Positions 6,075 through 7,418 of a DNA stretch of 7,418 bases are shown here, piece after piece (position 1 is the first letter of the stretch; every line of letters starts with the position of its first letter). Below the pieces are notes generated by a model. The model had not been told where the DNA came from. It was given only the letters and a program-made list of their open reading frames with translations, and made no database searches. A program made the translations under genes and the position numbers. Origin of the DNA: Candidatus Glassiibacteriota bacterium (GTDB lineage Bacteria; Gemmatimonadota; Glassbacteria; GWA2-58-10); assembly GCA_016934095.1 (NCBI GenBank), contig JAFGTO010000579.1:1-7418 (forward strand). The letters run 5' to 3'.

Positions 6075-6103
6075 AAAATAAAAAAGTTGTCCCTTTAAGA
6101 CAA
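6075..6103 (-). promoter_or_regulatory. Possible fix operon promoter with palindromic operator
   Basis: On the minus strand, TTGTCT (6103-6098), 17 bases, then TATTTT (6080-6075) give a moderate sigma70-like pair; each box matches consensus at four of six positions. The -35 box and spacer overlap a 17-base palindrome, TTGTC-N7-GACAA (6087-6103), which could bind a regulator. A start near 6068 would give fixA a leader of about 148 bases. It does not match FNR (TTGAT-N4-ATCAA). Confidence 0.35.
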
Positions 6104-6219
6104 GTTTTTCGCTCCCGGCCGGCCGGTGGCCGGATCCGGGAAGCCGCAGACAATACCTCTGAGTGCCGGAATACGGGCGGGTGGCGGCTTTTTCAGCCGG
6201 AGGCGGGCCACGAAAAAAC

Positions 6220-6249
6220 TTGACAAGAACCGTTTCGCTATAATACAAT
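6220..6249 (+). promoter_or_regulatory. Strong sigma70-like promoter reading rightward
   Basis: A consensus TTGACA (6220-6225) is followed after 18 bases by TACAAT (6244-6249). A perfect TATAAT at 6239-6244 is only 13 bases away, too close for this -35. The predicted start near 6256 would transcribe stem-loop copy 2 and the candidate structured RNA, and possibly the gene at 6564. Confidence 0.55.
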
Positions 6250-6290
6250 GAACAGGTGTAATTATCATAACTTGTTAATATTATGTAAAT

Positions 6291-6322
6291 TAGAGGGGCG
6301 TTGAAAAAAACCTCAACGCCCC
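6291..6322 (+). repeat. Stem-loop repeat, copy 2, in the divergent spacer
   Basis: GGGGCGTTGA (6295-6304) and TCAACGCCCC (6313-6322) form a perfect 10-bp stem with an 8-base loop AAAAAACC. The element starts with TAG and matches copy 1 (5140-5172, opposite strand), with one loop base missing. AT-rich flanks follow both copies. In a transcript from the promoter at 6220 it would lie about 40 bases from the 5' end. Confidence 0.8.
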
Positions 6323-6345
6323 GTTAATTAATATGTGGTCTCATG

Positions 6346-6467
6346 GGCTTCTCAAGGGGCGAGGCAAGCCGTTTCCAGTGTAACTTTAAGAATTCGAATA
6401 TGTTATGCGATCAATGCTCTCTTGGCGCATGTCGTAGTCCCGGGAGTGGAAACAGCCCTTGACAGCC
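6346..6467 (+). ncRNA. Candidate structured RNA, unclassified
   Basis: Four complementary pairs are nested in order. GGCT (6346-6349) pairs with AGCC (6464-6467), TCAAGGG (6352-6358) with CCCTTGA (6456-6462), GTTTCCA (6371-6377) with TGGAAAC (6447-6453), and ATGCG (6405-6409) with CGCAT (6426-6430). The last is capped by CAA/TTG and a 7-base loop. The result is a closing stem, an asymmetric bulge, a large internal bubble and an apical hairpin. The outer stem is followed by TTTAT, a poor U-tract. A strong promoter lies upstream on the plus strand. The shape loosely recalls 6S RNA, but I see no sequence motif that identifies it. Part of the right arm could instead be the -35 of the next gene. 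The strand is inferred. Confidence 0.3.
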
Positions 6468-6489
6468 TTTATACCCTGAATCTTAATAT
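6459..6489 (+). promoter_or_regulatory. Possible promoter of the downstream gene
   Basis: A perfect TTGACA (6459-6464) is followed by CTTAAT after 17 bases (6482-6487) or TAATAT after 19 (6484-6489); both -10 boxes are mediocre. The start would lie near 6495, ahead of the gene beginning at 6513 or 6564. The same bases form part of the right arm of the candidate RNA stem, so the two readings compete. Confidence 0.35.
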
Positions 6490-6563
6490 TTCAATACGCT
6501 ATTAGAGAAAATATGGATAATCCCCCGGCCTGGAGAAAAACAGCCGGGACACAGGAAAGCGCA

Positions 6564-7172
6564 ATGGAGTTTTCCCGTAAAGAGGTAGATGTTCACCGGG
6601 TCTTTGGCGATGCCCTGGTCCGCCACCTGGTCGATGGCAAGGTCGCCGACAAACAGAAACTCGAGCAGGACAAGCTGAAAATATCCGCCCGGCTGGTTAA
6701 TTTCGTGGCGGCCGGCGGGGTGCTTTTTTTCAGCGAATCAGGAGAGGAGAGCGGCCTCCACCACGAGGAAAGAGGCGGGGACGGAGACCTTAAACTGGAT
6801 GAGACCGCGCTTTTCAGGCTGCTGGAGAAAACCAGCCTGGTAATGCTGAATCAGCTCAACCAGCCGGAAGTCAACCTGCTGAAAATAAGCCTGAACAAGA
6901 GCTTCCGGGCGCGGCTGCAGGAGATTTTCATCTCCGGAGCATCCGAGGCACCGGACCATTTCCCGATAAAGATCTTCCGGGACCTGCACCCGGAAAAAGG
7001 GTCTTTCATCGGGATCAACATGCGCAACACCCGCAGCCTGGGCGAGGACCTGAGCCGTATCGAGCGCGACCGGGGACTGAGACAGGACATAGCCGGACAC
7101 CGGCGGCCGTTCCGCCACGGCGATGGAGACCTCGCCCGGATGTTCTCTCCCCCAACAGACGATAAAACCTAG
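6564..7172 (+). CDS. Hypothetical protein, unrecognised
   Basis: I do not recognise this 202-residue protein. Codon use with G/C-rich third positions supports this strand over the antisense frame at 6738-7118. It appears soluble: a charged N-terminus (MEFSRKEVDVHRVF), a short hydrophobic stretch LVNFVAAGGVLFFS (44-57) too weak for a membrane span, an acidic Gly/Glu-rich linker (58-78), then likely amphipathic helices (ALFRLLEKTSLVMLNQLNQ, 82-100). The tail is basic and His/Arg-rich (HRRPFRHGDGD). ATG 6564 is preferred because AGGA (6553-6556) lies 7 bases upstream. An in-frame ATG at 6513 would add 17 residues but has no ribosome site. It is divergent from the fix operon and alone on its strand. 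Confidence 0.65.
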   Translation: MEFSRKEVDVHRVFGDALVRHLVDGKVADKQKLEQDKLKISARLVNFVAAGGVLFFSESGEESGLHHEERGGDGDLKLDETALFRLLEKTSLVMLNQLNQPEVNLLKISLNKSFRARLQEIFISGASEAPDHFPIKIFRDLHPEKGSFIGINMRNTRSLGEDLSRIERDRGLRQDIAGHRRPFRHGDGDLARMFSPPTDDKT

Positions 7173-7208
7173 GCTGCGACAGCCAGCTCGCCGCCGCGAC
7201 CTATCCCA

Positions 7209-7236
7209 TTGATACCAATTTTACGGCACGTATAGT
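7209..7236 (+). promoter_or_regulatory. Sigma70-like promoter facing out of the window
   Basis: TTGATA (7209-7214), 16 bases and TATAGT (7231-7236) each differ from consensus at one position. The predicted start near 7243 reads towards the right edge. No gene begins within the remaining 175 bases, so the target, if any, lies beyond the window or is the structured repeat at the edge. Confidence 0.45.
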
Positions 7237-7319
7237 ATTAGAGTGTTTCCACCCCCATTCCTCTTTCCCAGACTCTTTATCTTGATTTGGTAGATAAGAT
7301 TCGTCCCCGGTTAAAAAGC

Positions 7320-7331
7320 GTTTTGCAAAAC
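7320..7331. repeat. Perfect 12-base palindrome GTTTTGCAAAAC
   Basis: The sequence equals its own reverse complement. It sits 34 bases before the long inverted repeat at the edge and could be a protein-binding site or part of the same dispersed element. Seen directly; role unknown. Confidence 0.4.
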
Positions 7332-7353
7332 AGTAGAAAAAGTTTTGGAAGGT

Positions 7354-7410
7354 GGGAGGGGGCCTGGGGGAGGGCGGAGAACCTTTTCCAAAAGGTTTCC
7401 GCCCTCCCCC
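7354..7410. repeat. Long GC-rich inverted repeat with G-quadruplex motif
   Basis: GGGGGAGGGCGG (7366-7377) pairs with CCGCCCTCCCCC (7399-7410). After a small ag/t bulge, AACCTTTT (7380-7387) mirrors AAAAGGTT (7390-7397) around CC. The hairpin thus has about 20 pairable positions. Four G-runs (7354-7374: GGG, GGGGG, GGGGG, GGG with 1-3-base gaps) form a G-quadruplex motif that shares bases with the left arm. The flank on the plus strand is GGAAAAAA, so neither strand shows a U-tract directly after the stem. It looks like a dispersed intergenic repeat cut by, or ending near, the window edge. Confidence 0.6.
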
Positions 7411-7418
7411 GGAAAAAA

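Noticed and set aside
6220..6244. TTGACA with perfect TATAAT
   Set aside because: The spacer is only 13 bases, too short for sigma70; the pair with TACAAT at 18 bases was preferred.
5941..6248. Short minus-strand frames upstream of fixA
   Set aside because: Low-complexity FRP/LRP-like residues come from the 9-base repeats, no ribosome site was evident, and promoter-like elements overlap them.
6346..6467. Assignment as 6S RNA
   Set aside because: Only the general rod-and-bubble shape fits; no conserved 6S sequence element could be recognised.
6738..7118. Minus-strand frame opposite the gene at 6564-7172
   Set aside because: The plus strand has better codon use and an upstream ribosome site; the minus frame lacks both.
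7366..7410. Intrinsic terminator at the right edge
   Set aside because: The stem is strong but no U-tract follows on either strand.

Overview
The window looks like chromosomal DNA of a GC-rich bacterium with strong Shine-Dalgarno sequences and frequent GTG/TTG starts. I cannot assign a phylum. A complete fixABCX cluster implies quinone-linked electron transfer together with a low-potential ferredoxin or flavodoxin pool. No nif, carnitine or acyl-CoA dehydrogenase genes lie in view, so the role of the Fix complex here stays open. No CRISPR array, transposase, rRNA or tRNA was seen.

Left part (1-1861): two small hairpins sharing a loop (35-76), an unrecognised minus-strand gene (138-599, start uncertain), a roughly 300-base stretch without a convincing gene, then a plus-strand CYTH-domain protein (899-1489) followed by a small single-span membrane protein (1579-1821). 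Both plus-strand genes have clear ribosome binding sites.

Middle (1862-2289): an AT-rich minus-strand XRE-type helix-turn-helix regulator, convergent with the membrane protein. Its sigma70-like promoter is covered by a perfect 10-bp inverted repeat, which suggests autoregulation. No toxin partner is visible.

Core (2363-6103, minus strand): fixA, fixB, fixC and fixX in canonical order, with short spacers, a 4-base fixC/fixX overlap and a terminator with a U-tract 29 bases after fixX. A possible promoter lies about 150 bases upstream of fixA, with a TTGTC-N7-GACAA palindrome over its -35 box. FixA and FixB form the flavin-bearing ETF dimer, FixC is the membrane-associated quinone oxidoreductase and FixX its [4Fe-4S] partner. 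Together they are predicted to couple NADH oxidation to reduction of both quinone and ferredoxin/flavodoxin.

Divergent spacer and right part (5920-7418): the most intriguing non-coding region. It holds a strong plus-strand promoter-like sequence (6220-6249), a hairpin almost identical to one in the fixA-fixB spacer, and a nested set of complementary segments (6346-6467) that could be a structured RNA. An unrecognised plus-strand gene follows (6564-7172). After it come an outward-facing promoter-like site, a 12-bp palindrome and, at the very edge, a long GC-rich inverted repeat whose left arm overlaps a G-quadruplex motif.
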